Origin: Echinicola soli
GTDB lineage: Bacteria > Bacteroidota > Bacteroidia > Cytophagales > Cyclobacteriaceae
Direction: 5' to 3'
Assembly (NCBI RefSeq): GCF_006575665.1
Contig: NZ_CP041253.1
Span: 3,137,001 to 3,201,000 of the forward strand
Length of the DNA stretch: 64,000 nucleotides
A program made the position numbers and the translations under genes. Below are positions 36,985 to 46,488 of the stretch, piece by piece (within the stretch, counting starts at the first letter, position 1; each line of letters opens with the position of its first letter). The notes beneath the pieces are model-generated. The model saw nothing but the letters and a program-made list of their open reading frames with translations. It ran no database searches and had not been told where the DNA came from.

Positions 36985-37407
36985 TCAATCTGTGGAACCC
37001 CATTTTACAGCCAATCTCCACCCAAGATAAGCAAAAGGCACATAGGCCAGACCAATGTCCAGAATGCCAAACCAAGAAGGAAGGGGAAGCAAGATGATAG
37101 TGATCATTCCACCCAACAGAAAACAAAAACCTACCATAAGAGCGAAGCTTATTTTGTGACTTACAGCAATAAGTGCAGCGACAAGGGCACCAGAAAGTGT
37201 ACCCATAGCGTGAGCAATGAATGGGATCATAAAATGACCGATTTCAAATAATGGCAATGCCGTTTTGAGGCCTTCCATGGTCGTGAAATCCATTTCGGTA
37301 GGAAGTGGTACAAACATGCCGCTGATCATGATAAGTCCGATATTGACGGCACCACCGATGGTCAGGCCGGCCAATAAACTAATGATATTTCTAGGGACTA
37401 TATTCAT
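36985..37407 (-). CDS. Four-TM hypothetical membrane protein
   Basis: The start is placed at ATG 37407 (MNIVPRNIISLLAG), since the eight residues before it (from 37431) look unrelated. About 140 residues have four hydrophobic segments and glycine-rich helices (LLAGLTIGGAVNIGLIM, IAHAMGTLSGALVAALIAV). I do not recognise a named family. It lies 49 bases downstream of the metallo-beta-lactamase on the same strand and may share its transcript. Confidence 0.7.
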   Translation of the reverse strand: MNIVPRNIISLLAGLTIGGAVNIGLIMISGMFVPLPTEMDFTTMEGLKTALPLFEIGHFMIPFIAHAMGTLSGALVAALIAVSHKISFALMVGFCFLLGGMITIILLPLPSWFGILDIGLAYVPFAYLGWRLAVKWGSTD

Positions 37408-37456
37408 GGGAAGTGAGCATGGTCTCTGCAAAAGCGCAGGCTTATGGAAGTTGCTG

Positions 37457-38230
37457 TCATTGGAAAAGTGTTTCGGTGTACGTTAATAAGTTTTTATTGC
37501 CCCATTTTCCATGGCCTGGAATGACTAATTTAAGGTTAGGATAAGCAGCATTGATCTTATTTATGGTGGTAGACCAAGCCGTGATATTGGCATCTTCGAG
37601 GTTGCCTTTACCAGCACCATCTGCTTTGACCAGACAGCCGCCAAAAAGCACCTGGTCATCTGGGAAATAGCCGATTACATTGTCTGCGGTATGCCCCTCA
37701 CCAAAATAGTGGACAAAAACGGATTTATTGCCGACTTTTAGGGCTAATTCGTCCGGAAATCCCATTTTTGGCTGCGGAAATCCATGCTGGGACGCAAGGG
37801 AAAGGGTGTGCTTATAGGCATAGGAGGGGATTTTTCTGGCGTGAAATGCTTCCAGGCCACCCAGGCAATCCAGGTGAAAGTGGGTAGCTACGACGGCCTT
37901 GATTTGCAGTTTTTCTCCCTCCAGAAAAGTGATGAGCTCATCGGCTTCGCTGGAAGTGCTCGGGGTGTCAAAGATGATCGCCTCACCATCACTGATTACG
38001 ATCATGCCATTGCAGTCCACTTTACCGAAGTCTTCGGTATCTAGGAAGGAAATATGAACATAGGTATTGGGACTGACTTGTTTGATGACCAATTTGTCCG
38101 AAGCATAAATTTCTTTTTCCGTGAAGCTGGTATTTTGATCCTGAGATGGATGCTCATGGGATTTTTCACTTTTCCCACTGCAAGCGGAAAGGGTCAGCAA
38201 TAAAGCTGCAATAACGAAGTGGTAGATCAT
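37457..38230 (-). CDS. Subclass B1 metallo-beta-lactamase
   Basis: A 257-residue protein with a lipoprotein-type signal (Cys17 in TLSACSG), so probably membrane-anchored. Every zinc ligand of subclass B1 is present in order: His117, His119 and Asp121 in THFHLDCLGG, His180 in GEGHTADN, Cys199 in GGCLVKA and His240 in IPGHGKWG. The Zn1 site is thus HHH and the Zn2 site DCH. Two zinc ions activate water to open beta-lactam rings, including carbapenems in most B1 enzymes. Chromosomal B1 enzymes are common in Bacteroidota, and this one sits among housekeeping genes with no mobile element against it, so it looks intrinsic. Hydrolytic spectrum is unknown. Confidence 0.92.
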   Translation of the reverse strand: MIYHFVIAALLLTLSACSGKSEKSHEHPSQDQNTSFTEKEIYASDKLVIKQVSPNTYVHISFLDTEDFGKVDCNGMIVISDGEAIIFDTPSTSSEADELITFLEGEKLQIKAVVATHFHLDCLGGLEAFHARKIPSYAYKHTLSLASQHGFPQPKMGFPDELALKVGNKSVFVHYFGEGHTADNVIGYFPDDQVLFGGCLVKADGAGKGNLEDANITAWSTTINKINAAYPNLKLVIPGHGKWGNKNLLTYTETLFQ

Positions 38231-38289
38231 TATAACTGTAGTTTAGTGGTTATAACCATAAAAATAGCACCTCGATCCAGTAGTTAATA

Positions 38290-38339
38290 GTACCTGGCAA
38301 AAAAAAGAAAAAAAACCATCCGCCACGGCGGATGGTTTT
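38290..38339 (-). terminator. Rho-independent terminator of the pro operon
   Basis: CCATCCGCC at 38316-38324 and GGCGGATGG at 38327-38335 form a GC-rich stem. On the minus strand it is followed by a long U run (the A-rich block 38299-38315), just past the end of proA. Confidence 0.75.
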
Positions 38340-38362
38340 GCATTGCCTGGGACAGTTGACTA

Positions 38363-39562
38363 CTATTCACGTATTTGGCCACTGCCAAATACATAATATT
38401 TATTAGTTACCAATTGCTCAAGTCCCAATGGGCCTCTGTGGTGCAGTTTGTCCGTACTGATGGCCAGTTCTGCGCCAACGCCCATCTGTCCACCATCCGT
38501 AAATCGGGTGGAAGCATTGTGGTAAACCGCGGCACTGTCCACTTGCTCCATGAACATAGCTGCTTTTTCCTTATTAGTGGTCAGTATAGTGGCAGAGTGC
38601 CCACCACTGTATTTATTGATCTTTGCGATGGCTTCATCCAGTCCATTGACCTTGCCGATGAGTGCTTTCAGGGCCAGGAATTCTTCATACCAAGTGTCCT
38701 CAGAGGGAACTTCCTTAGCACCATCCAGCGAACTTACCAGTTCTTTTTCGGCTACAAGTTCTACTTTATATTCTGCCAGGTTCTTGGCCAAATCAGCCAA
38801 CTTGGATTCGAAATCAGGTAGTTTTTCATCAACCAAGATTTTATCCAAGGCATTACATCCGGAGATCTTATCGGTTTTCGCATTGATGATTACTTTCTTG
38901 GCTTGCTCCCAGTTGGCATCTTCGGCCACATAGGCAAAGTTGTTGCCTCGTCCACTTACCAGCACTGCACATTGGGCATGCTCTTTTACAAAAGCAATTA
39001 GCCTTTCTCCGCCTCTTGGGACGATGAGGTCAAGCTTTTCGGATGGGTTTTTCAGGAATTCCTGCGTTTGCTCCCTGTTCAGGGTAAACAGTTCGATCCA
39101 GTCCTTACTTAGCCCATTTTCTTCTAGCGCTTCATGCCAGCACTCCACCAAGACTTTATTGGAATGCACCGCCTCTTTACCTCCCTTGAGCAGGATTTTA
39201 CTGTTTGCCTTAAAAGCCAACACTGCTGCTTCAATGGTAACGTCAGGACGGGATTCATAGATAATCATAATTGTGCCAAATGGCGCAGTACGATTAGTGA
39301 TTTCCAGTCCATTGGCCAAGGTCCGTTTAGAGATTTCTTTTCCTACAGGATCTTCCTGGTCTTTTACCTCTTGGACGGCTTGGATCATGCCGTTTATTTT
39401 GGCGTCATTAACGACCAGCCTGTCATAGAGTGCTTGATCATCTCTCTGGAAAGCATCCAGATCAGCTTTATTGGCCGTCAGAATTTTCTCACGGTTTTTA
39501 TCGATGATTTTTATCATCGAGGCCAACACGTCATTTTTTTTCTGTGTGCTTAATATTTTCAT
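38363..39562 (-). CDS. proA: Gamma-glutamyl phosphate reductase
   Basis: A 399-residue aldehyde-dehydrogenase-fold enzyme, NADPH-dependent, reducing gamma-glutamyl phosphate to glutamate semialdehyde in proline synthesis. Visible signatures are GTIMIIYESRPDVTIEAA, ILLKGGKEA, LDLIVPRGGE, the catalytic Cys region KTDKISGCNALDKILVD and a C-terminal RGPLGLEQLVTNKYYVFG. It is the last gene of proC-proB-proA on the minus strand, 79 bases after proB. Full length for the family. Confidence 0.96.
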   Translation of the reverse strand: MKILSTQKKNDVLASMIKIIDKNREKILTANKADLDAFQRDDQALYDRLVVNDAKINGMIQAVQEVKDQEDPVGKEISKRTLANGLEITNRTAPFGTIMIIYESRPDVTIEAAVLAFKANSKILLKGGKEAVHSNKVLVECWHEALEENGLSKDWIELFTLNREQTQEFLKNPSEKLDLIVPRGGERLIAFVKEHAQCAVLVSGRGNNFAYVAEDANWEQAKKVIINAKTDKISGCNALDKILVDEKLPDFESKLADLAKNLAEYKVELVAEKELVSSLDGAKEVPSEDTWYEEFLALKALIGKVNGLDEAIAKINKYSGGHSATILTTNKEKAAMFMEQVDSAAVYHNASTRFTDGGQMGVGAELAISTDKLHHRGPLGLEQLVTNKYYVFGSGQIRE

Positions 39563-39641
39563 TTTAATGATTTCTTTTTTATGGTGTCTATGGTTTCTGA
39601 TTCAGCAGTGACAATGGGCAATGGAAATGCCCCGTCCACCA

Positions 39642-40430
39642 TTAATCGATAGAAACCTTGGTACCCACTTCTTTGCCATCGACGATGTCAAGGATCATAT
39701 TGTCAATATTGCCATTGGCAATATAAGTAGGGATGTTTTTCCTAGCGGCTTCTTTGGCTACGTGTAGCTTTGATTTCATACCGCCTCTGCCTTCTGCTTC
39801 CCCCTTGGTGGATTCCTGTATGAAATGTTCTACTTTTTCATCTGTACCCACATGGGCGATTCTTTCGGTATTTTCGTCGTCCGGGTGTCCATTGTACAGT
39901 CCGTCTGTATCCGTGAGCAGGATCAGCATATCGGCATGGATGAGTTCTGCTACCAGACTGGCCAGTTCGTCATTGTCCGTAAAGGTGGACATGGAAAGGG
40001 AAACTGCATCATCCTCATTGGCAATAGGGATAATCCCTTCAGAAAGTAGCCCTTCGTAGCAATTGATCATGTTTTCTCTATGCTTACCCGGGTCAAAATC
40101 CCTTTTGGTAGCCAAGACCTGGGCGCATCGCATCCCATAGTCTTGGAAGATATTGTAATAATGCCTCATCATCCGCGGTTGTCCCACAGCGGAGAAAACC
40201 TGTCTTCTGATGATTTTGTCTTTGATACCTACTTTATTCCCCAGGACCTCTTTTCCTGCGATGACAGAGCCCGAAGACACAAGTACAGACATAATGCCTC
40301 GTTCGTAAAGAATGGCGATTTGATCGACCATTTTCCTCAAGACAGTATTGACGATACGGTTGTCCCTATTGGTCATCACATTGGTTCCCACCTTTATGAC
40401 GATCCTTTTTGGTTCTTCGTTGTTATCCAT
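39642..40430 (-). CDS. proB: Glutamate 5-kinase, without PUA domain
   Basis: The start is ATG 40430 (MDNNEEPKRIVIKVGTN); an upstream TTG at 40454 is less likely. The amino-acid-kinase fold is complete: VIKVGTNVMT, VLVSSGSVIAGKEVL, ANEDDAVS, LLTDTDGLY and GRGGMKSKLHVAKEA. At 262 residues it lacks the C-terminal PUA domain of the 367-residue E. coli enzyme. It phosphorylates glutamate to gamma-glutamyl phosphate, the first and usually proline-inhibited step. It overlaps the end of proC by eight bases, indicating coupling. Confidence 0.95.
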   Translation of the reverse strand: MDNNEEPKRIVIKVGTNVMTNRDNRIVNTVLRKMVDQIAILYERGIMSVLVSSGSVIAGKEVLGNKVGIKDKIIRRQVFSAVGQPRMMRHYYNIFQDYGMRCAQVLATKRDFDPGKHRENMINCYEGLLSEGIIPIANEDDAVSLSMSTFTDNDELASLVAELIHADMLILLTDTDGLYNGHPDDENTERIAHVGTDEKVEHFIQESTKGEAEGRGGMKSKLHVAKEAARKNIPTYIANGNIDNMILDIVDGKEVGTKVSID

Positions 40431-41238
40431 TTTGGTATTCTTTTCCAAGTTCAACAGCTCTGTTAAATGCAGCGTAAGCAGCTTCTTTGATCATTTCTTT
40501 GACATTATTGTCTTCCATGGAATCAAGGGCAGCTCTGGTGGTACCGCCTTTGGAAGCTACCTTGTTCATCCAGGCTTCAGGGTCCATGTCAGAAGAGCCG
40601 AACAATTCCACTGCACCGGCAAAGGTTTGCTCCACCAATACCCTGGAATCGTGCTTGGAGAATCCCATTTTTAGAGCAGCTTCCAGCATGGATTGCATAA
40701 AGTAGAAAATGTAGGCCGGGCCACTGCCGGAAATTCCGGTAGAAGCATCGATGTCGTTTTCCGTATCCAATCTTACTGAACGTCCGGTAGTATCCAAAAG
40801 GTTCTCAATAGTGGATAGCTCCAGCCTGGAAACCTCGTCTGATGCTGTAAAGGAGGTCAGTCCTTTTCCTACTTGGGCGGGTAGGTTTGGCATGGCCCGA
40901 ACTACCTTTTTCCTATTAAGTCCTTCCTGAATAGCTGCTATAGTCACTCCTGCCATTAAGGATATGAATATTTGGCCCTCAGAGGTCAAATCTTTCATAC
41001 TTTCCATCAATGCGTTGGCGTGATACGGTTTTACAGCAATAAAAATCACATCAGCTGCTGGAACACACTCCTCGAGTTTTTCAAACACAGCAAAGTGACT
41101 TCTTTTTCTCAGCTCTTCAGTTTTTTCTTTAGAATTGTCAAGGATCATAAGATCCTTATCTTTTAAAAATTTAGATTTGGCGATAGCCTCTGCGTAGGTT
41201 AATCCCATGTTGCCACCACCGATTACAAGAACTTTCAT
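40423..41238 (-). CDS. proC: Pyrroline-5-carboxylate reductase
   Basis: A 271-residue protein with an N-terminal Rossmann fold (VLVIGGGNMGLTYAEAI), VKPYHANALM, SLMAGVTIAAIQ, RAMPNLPAQVGKG, and the dimer/substrate segment ISGSGPAYIFYFMQSM with KGGTTRAALDSME. It reduces pyrroline-5-carboxylate to proline with NAD(P)H. First gene of the proC-proB-proA operon, so the whole proline pathway from glutamate is encoded in one transcript closed by the terminator at 38290-38339. Proline is also a common compatible solute in marine bacteria. Confidence 0.96.
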   Translation of the reverse strand: MKVLVIGGGNMGLTYAEAIAKSKFLKDKDLMILDNSKEKTEELRKRSHFAVFEKLEECVPAADVIFIAVKPYHANALMESMKDLTSEGQIFISLMAGVTIAAIQEGLNRKKVVRAMPNLPAQVGKGLTSFTASDEVSRLELSTIENLLDTTGRSVRLDTENDIDASTGISGSGPAYIFYFMQSMLEAALKMGFSKHDSRVLVEQTFAGAVELFGSSDMDPEAWMNKVASKGGTTRAALDSMEDNNVKEMIKEAAYAAFNRAVELGKEYQNG

Positions 41239-41698
41239 ATTTTTTAGAAAGGTTTTTTATTTAAGAACAGGGACTATCCCTGTCAGTCTTCTATGCCCTG
41301 TATGCCACAATCATCGTGCAGGGATCATAATTTACGAAAAAAGTTAATGACTACCGCTAAATAATTGTTAAATCAGCATGACAGGCATAGTTTTATTGAG
41401 AAAAAACTACAATTATAATTTCATTTTGTAATTATATCAAAAAGGTTTTGTACTGATAGGTGAAGTAAAAGTAACACTGCAAATAAGTCAGTTCAACAAG
41501 GAAGATGGCAGAAAAGGGAGTGGCTGTGTAGGACATTTTGTCACGTCGTGGCGTTTTATGAGGTTTTTTAAGCTTGGAAAATCGGTGTTTTCCCTCCATT
41601 ATTTGTGAGGATTTTGAGCACGGCATACTTGATGAAGGCTTGCAGTTTCAAAAATGAACTCTTTTGATTAGCTTTAAGAAAGCTGACTTTTTATCAAT
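41239..41698. other. 460-base gap between divergent genes
   Basis: No gene supported; a minus-strand frame at 41432-41626 has no protein character. It should carry promoters for proC and the patatin gene, but I see no clear TTTG/TAnnTTTG pair. Confidence 0.4.
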
Positions 41699-44080
41699 AT
41701 GCACCATAAGACTATACTTCTCAATTGTTTATTATTCATCCAGTGCCCGTTACTATTGCTGACACAGACTTCTGCACAGGCCCAAAATAGAGTGGAGGGA
41801 CAAAATTATGCCAATGCTGACCGCCCTAAGATTGGCCTGGTCCTGAGTGGGGGCGGGGCCAAGGGGATAGCCCATGTAGGCGTGATCAAGGCGATGGAGG
41901 AGGCCGGTATCCGTCCCGATTATATAGTGGGTACGAGTATGGGAGCGGTGATTGGTGGCCTGTATGCCATAGGCTATAATGCCGATGAGCTTGAATCCAT
42001 TGTATTGAATGTCGACTGGGATTTGGTTGTGTCCAACAGGGTGAATTTCAATACCATTGCTTTTGAAGAAAAGGAGTATTACAACAGGTATTTATTTGAA
42101 CTGCCGATTGTAGATAGGAAAATCGCTGTTCCCGTGGGACTAATAGAGGGGCAGACATTATCCGAAACGTTACATTATTATACCTGGCCGTCTATTCAAT
42201 ACGCTGATTTCGATGATTTTCCTATTCCATTTCGGTGTGTGGCCACTGACCTTAGATCGGGAAAGGGAATTATACTGAAATCCGGTTATCTTCCGGATGC
42301 GCTCCGGTCTAGTATTGCGATTCCTACTGCATTTACCCCTTTTGATCTGGACAGTACAATGGTAGTGGACGGAGGAGTGGTCAATAATTTTCCAGTGGAT
42401 GTGGCCAGGGACATGGGAGCTGATATTGTCATTGGGGTGAATGTGGGTGAAGAGGATTTTGTGGATCCTGAAAAGCTGAATTCCTTTTCGAACGTATTGA
42501 TGCAAATTGCCATGTCTACTTCCTACAGTAAGTTGGTAGACCATATCGCAGATTGTGATGTCTATATCAAACCGGACCTCAAAGACTTTAATACTGCCAG
42601 CTTTAGCAGTTACAGGGATATTTTGGAGCTTGGCCACCAAGCAGGGAATAACAACAGGGCACTCTTCGAACACCTGGCAGATAGTCTTGGTATGCGTGAA
42701 AGCAGCCCGGGGATAGGATTTAGAGTTAAGCCTATTCGCATCAGTGATATCTCCATAAGGGGTAATCGGCTTTTTTCTGATGAACTGATCAGGTCAAAAT
42801 TGGACATTTCGCCTATGGATACCGTCACCAGGGCGGAACTACAGGCGGGGATTGACAGGGCCTTTGGGGTCAACGGTTTCAGAAAGCTGGATTATAACCT
42901 GAGCCCTACCGCACTGGGAAATTATAAACTGCTCATTAAGGCAAAGGAAAAGCAAGAAACCATTCTCAGTGGCGCTTTTCATTATGATAACCTTTTTTCT
43001 GCCGGTATCCTTCTGAACCTTACTGTGCGGGACCTTTTCGGGAAACCTTCCCGGACATTGGCCATCGCCGATATATCCCAAAACCCAAAATTTCGACTTG
43101 ATCATTATAAATATCTGGGGGATGAAAAGAAGTTTGCACTTCATCTTCGCTACAATTATCTTTTTCAGCAAATTCCGGTATATCTTGATGGCATCAAGCA
43201 GGACCTTTACATCAATAGAGAAGCCTTTCTGAGTGCTAATATTCTAACTACCCATTCACTAAAGCAGAGCTTTTGGCTGGGAGGCTTTTATGAACGCACC
43301 AAGTTTCGCTCCAGTTTTAATATCTCGGTGCCTTCTGAAGTTCGCGGGGCGTATTATACTTATATGGGTGGACGTTTTTTGCATACCCGAAATTCCCTTA
43401 ATGACCGTAATTACCCCACTGCCGGAGCCGAAAGTATTTTTGAAGGGATTTTTATGGCATATAGTAAGTACAGGGTCAAATTAAAAAATGGTGTAGATAC
43501 ATTGACCTTTGATGCTGGTAATGGTGATATTTATAAGGTTCCCAAGGATGAGTTTGCTGAAACCCTTGACGAAGTTACGCCGAATGGGTTTATGACGCTA
43601 TATTTTAATTATTTAAAGTATTTTCCATTTAATGAGCGCTTTCAGCTTATGCCGACAGTGGCTTTTGGCCTTACCTTGAGTGACCAGAAAGGTGGACACA
43701 CCTTTAGTGAATTTAGTCTTGGGGGCTATCAACGGGTAGAAATGAATGATACGCAAGCCTGGGGGTTAAATTATAGGGAGCTTATAGCAGATAATTTTAT
43801 GAAATTGGGCTTCAATGTCCAGTTTGTGCCCAGTGGTAACCTGTTTTTCCGTGCAGGTACTAATCTTATTGGCCATAATTTCCACACCCCGATAAGTGAT
43901 ATTGACGAATTTGATATCGATGGTTTTTTTACCGATAGACTGATCTGGGGATATGGAATTGATGTTACGTTGGACTCTTTTTTGGGGCCTATCACCGGTG
44001 GACTTTCATCCAATACCAAAGATGGTGTGATCAGACCTTACCTGTCCATTGGCTTTTCGTTTAACTACTCGGATAGGTAG
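41699..44080 (+). CDS. Patatin-like phospholipase with POTRA and Omp85 barrel (type Vd autotransporter)
   Basis: A 793-residue protein. After a signal peptide (to about residue 28) comes a patatin domain with the oxyanion loop LVLSGGGAKGIAHVG, nucleophile Ser80 in GTSMG and catalytic Asp224 in VVDGG: a Ser-Asp dyad lipid acyl hydrolase. A POTRA-like segment follows (about 345-410; ISDISIRGNRLFSDELIRSKL), then a beta barrel of the Omp85/surface-antigen type to the C-terminal FNYSDR. This layout equals PlpD/FplA type Vd proteins, which place the lipase outside the outer membrane. The substrate is probably phospholipid. Confidence 0.92.
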   Translation: MHHKTILLNCLLFIQCPLLLLTQTSAQAQNRVEGQNYANADRPKIGLVLSGGGAKGIAHVGVIKAMEEAGIRPDYIVGTSMGAVIGGLYAIGYNADELESIVLNVDWDLVVSNRVNFNTIAFEEKEYYNRYLFELPIVDRKIAVPVGLIEGQTLSETLHYYTWPSIQYADFDDFPIPFRCVATDLRSGKGIILKSGYLPDALRSSIAIPTAFTPFDLDSTMVVDGGVVNNFPVDVARDMGADIVIGVNVGEEDFVDPEKLNSFSNVLMQIAMSTSYSKLVDHIADCDVYIKPDLKDFNTASFSSYRDILELGHQAGNNNRALFEHLADSLGMRESSPGIGFRVKPIRISDISIRGNRLFSDELIRSKLDISPMDTVTRAELQAGIDRAFGVNGFRKLDYNLSPTALGNYKLLIKAKEKQETILSGAFHYDNLFSAGILLNLTVRDLFGKPSRTLAIADISQNPKFRLDHYKYLGDEKKFALHLRYNYLFQQIPVYLDGIKQDLYINREAFLSANILTTHSLKQSFWLGGFYERTKFRSSFNISVPSEVRGAYYTYMGGRFLHTRNSLNDRNYPTAGAESIFEGIFMAYSKYRVKLKNGVDTLTFDAGNGDIYKVPKDEFAETLDEVTPNGFMTLYFNYLKYFPFNERFQLMPTVAFGLTLSDQKGGHTFSEFSLGGYQRVEMNDTQAWGLNYRELIADNFMKLGFNVQFVPSGNLFFRAGTNLIGHNFHTPISDIDEFDIDGFFTDRLIWGYGIDVTLDSFLGPITGGLSSNTKDGVIRPYLSIGFSFNYSDR

Positions 44081-44123
44081 CCACATGGTAATGACCTTCT
44101 TGGTATTAAAAGGACTGGGAATA

Positions 44124-45152
44124 CTAGTGATTTGGTAATTCTGCAGGGTATAGTTTTACGGAAGTGTATTTTTGGTAATGTTTAATAAGGTTTCTGATCA
44201 GTGGATTAGCACAGCTGGATAAATCAAAATCAGTGGAAAAATGAATATTGATCTTCCGGAGTTGTTCCAAGCTTCTGATGGTGATGATGTCTTTTAGGTT
44301 TTGTGGAGCAAAATCCATAAGGGTAAGCTCTTCCAGCGTTTCCAATCGGAATGCCACTTGGTAGTCCTCAAACCGCTTGGCATGCTTGATGGTAAGTTGG
44401 CTGAGCTTCGGAAATTTCTTGATAAATAAATCCTCATTCGGCCACATACATTTTGGGCCTTTTCCAATTTTCAGTATCCTCAGGTGTGGCAGCGAGGCAA
44501 GTTCATTGAATTCATTTTCACACGCTATTTCCCCCACAATTTCCAAAATGGAAAGCTCTTTCAGAGCGTCTATGCCTTTCAGTCTGTTTGAATAAGCCTT
44601 GTCCGGCGCATCGAATTTCAAGGAAAGTTGCGTTACATTTCGTAAGTGGGAAGGGGAGTGGCCCTCTTGCTGTAGGCTTCGTTTTATAGGTGTCGAAAGA
44701 TCGAGCCATTTCGGGTCAAATGCTTTAAACCCTGATTTTTTTAATATTAAAATGGTGATTTCAAGTTTGTTCAGTTGGCTGTCTGCTTCCATTACTTTTT
44801 TATGGAGCTCCATCAGAAAATCTTTTGTTGGAAGTAGACGGGCAGAAGAGGGAGCCAGGGATTTGATGTAGAAGCTTTGCTTACCTGACTGGGCGCTGAG
44901 GTAGCGGTCTAGTTCTAAGTGTACCGTTGAAACTTCAATGGCATATGGCTCATGATGATTTTTTTTTGGTATGCTTCGCAGTAGCCTTTCGGCCTTGTTT
45001 TTAAGAATCTTAGCCTTTGTTGCCGTCTCCAAGCCACCAGGGAGATCATAAAGCAAATCCGAAGTTTCTGAAGGTGAAAAAACTTCAGTGTCATTGGCAA
45101 GTTTTGATGCTAACCAATCAGTGAAAATTGTTCCAAAAACAGGTGTTTTCAT
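44124..45152 (-). CDS. Leucine-rich-repeat-like hypothetical protein
   Basis: A 342-residue protein without signal peptide or membrane segment. The C-terminal 200 residues have irregular leucine-rich repeats (VTQLSLKFDAP, LSILEIVGEIA, LRILKIGKGP, LSQLTIKHAKRF, LEELTLMDFAPQNL, LRKINIHFSTDF) spaced about 23-30 residues, which should form a small solenoid. The N-terminal 120 residues are helical and of unknown type. Protein-protein interaction is the likely use; no partner is suggested by its neighbours. Confidence 0.7.
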   Translation of the reverse strand: MKTPVFGTIFTDWLASKLANDTEVFSPSETSDLLYDLPGGLETATKAKILKNKAERLLRSIPKKNHHEPYAIEVSTVHLELDRYLSAQSGKQSFYIKSLAPSSARLLPTKDFLMELHKKVMEADSQLNKLEITILILKKSGFKAFDPKWLDLSTPIKRSLQQEGHSPSHLRNVTQLSLKFDAPDKAYSNRLKGIDALKELSILEIVGEIACENEFNELASLPHLRILKIGKGPKCMWPNEDLFIKKFPKLSQLTIKHAKRFEDYQVAFRLETLEELTLMDFAPQNLKDIITIRSLEQLRKINIHFSTDFDLSSCANPLIRNLIKHYQKYTSVKLYPAELPNH

Positions 45153-45381
45153 AACCTATAGTTGTTAAGTTAAACGATGGCAATTCATGAAAAACTGATG
45201 AGGCTTCCCATTATCATCGCAATCGATGTTAAAAATATCTTCTAGTGATAAACTACATAAATCAGAATATCAATAATATAAAATTATGAATAAAATTGAT
45301 TATAGATGTGGAATGATGCTTAAAAGTAATGAATAAGTGAATTTATGTTTTGTATTGTACGTAAAAAGTAATCGAGTTTTT

Positions 45382-46488
45382 TTAGGAGATCATAAATGGT
45401 TTTGGTGTAAAGCAAATCAGGAAAATAATGATCGCCAGCCAAGCAAGGATTTTTCTGCCTTTATTCAGCCGGGTGCCATCTTGTACAGGAGGATGCTCCA
45501 GTCCCAAGACCCTGCCCAAAATGAAAGCGTACAATAACCATCCTTCGTATCCTTTCAGATCAGGAAAAAAGTTTAATAATGTATATTGAACGGTGACAAT
45601 GGTGACAGCGATGGCCAATTTTGTTTGTGTTTTGAATGCCGATTTTTGAAAGCAGATATATATAAAGCCGATATATACCGGTATTGCGATGAGCAGGTAG
45701 GTGGGATCCAGGTGAGGATTTACTACTCCCAATCCTGCAAAGAAAATAAAGGCGATATAAAACACGTGTGAGATCTGCTTATGGTGCTTTGGGAATAGGC
45801 CGAAAATAATATGCCCGCCATCCAGCTGACCAATGGGAAGGAGGTTTAGGGCAGTAAAGAACAAGGCAAGATAGCCTGCAAATAAATAGGGATAATGAAT
45901 GACTTCCTTCATATTGGGCATTTTGTCCGGATCAGCGAGGGCTTTTTCCATGCCATAAAAAAGGAGGTTTTGGCCAAGTTCGATATTCAAAACACCTTCT
46001 TGGTCATGAGAGTAATCAGGATCCAAATACTCAGGATGGATTTCATAAATATAATCGGCCTCAGGAAGGTGGGTAAAGCCATAAAACAATACTGCTAGTG
46101 CCACCACAAATCCTGCCAGGGGACCAGCCACCCCAATGTCAAAAAACTTCCGTCTACTATTGACGAAAGCTTTCATTCTAATGACGGCACCCATCGTACC
46201 AATGGATGGTGCTCCTATAAAACCAAACCAGAAAGGTATAAAATAAGGCAATGAGGCCTTTACATTATGTCTGATGGAGGTAAACAGGTGTCCAAGCTCA
46301 TGGATAAGCAGAATGCCGATAAATGGAATCGAGAAGGCCATGGATTGGACAAAGTACTCCCAGGTCAGCGGCATTTCACTGGAAATAACGCTTCTACCAA
46401 AGAGCCATTCCCCACCTGCCAATGTAGTGCAAATGAAGGTCAGGACGAATAATAAGGTATGTCGTAAGTACTCTTTTTTAGTGTACAT
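45382..46488 (-). CDS. Site-2-type intramembrane metalloprotease (M50)
   Basis: A 368-residue polytopic protein with the zinc-binding HELGH at residues 63-67 inside a membrane helix (GILLIHELGHLFTSI) and the distal NLLPIGQLDGGHIIFGL supplying the third ligand Asp. The pattern is closest to the EGY-type S2P branch; there is no PDZ domain. It cleaves transmembrane segments, often of anti-sigma factors or signal-peptide remnants. It overlaps the HAD gene by 11 bases, the HAD gene being upstream in the transcript. Confidence 0.88.
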   Translation of the reverse strand: MYTKKEYLRHTLLFVLTFICTTLAGGEWLFGRSVISSEMPLTWEYFVQSMAFSIPFIGILLIHELGHLFTSIRHNVKASLPYFIPFWFGFIGAPSIGTMGAVIRMKAFVNSRRKFFDIGVAGPLAGFVVALAVLFYGFTHLPEADYIYEIHPEYLDPDYSHDQEGVLNIELGQNLLFYGMEKALADPDKMPNMKEVIHYPYLFAGYLALFFTALNLLPIGQLDGGHIIFGLFPKHHKQISHVFYIAFIFFAGLGVVNPHLDPTYLLIAIPVYIGFIYICFQKSAFKTQTKLAIAVTIVTVQYTLLNFFPDLKGYEGWLLYAFILGRVLGLEHPPVQDGTRLNKGRKILAWLAIIIFLICFTPKPFMIS

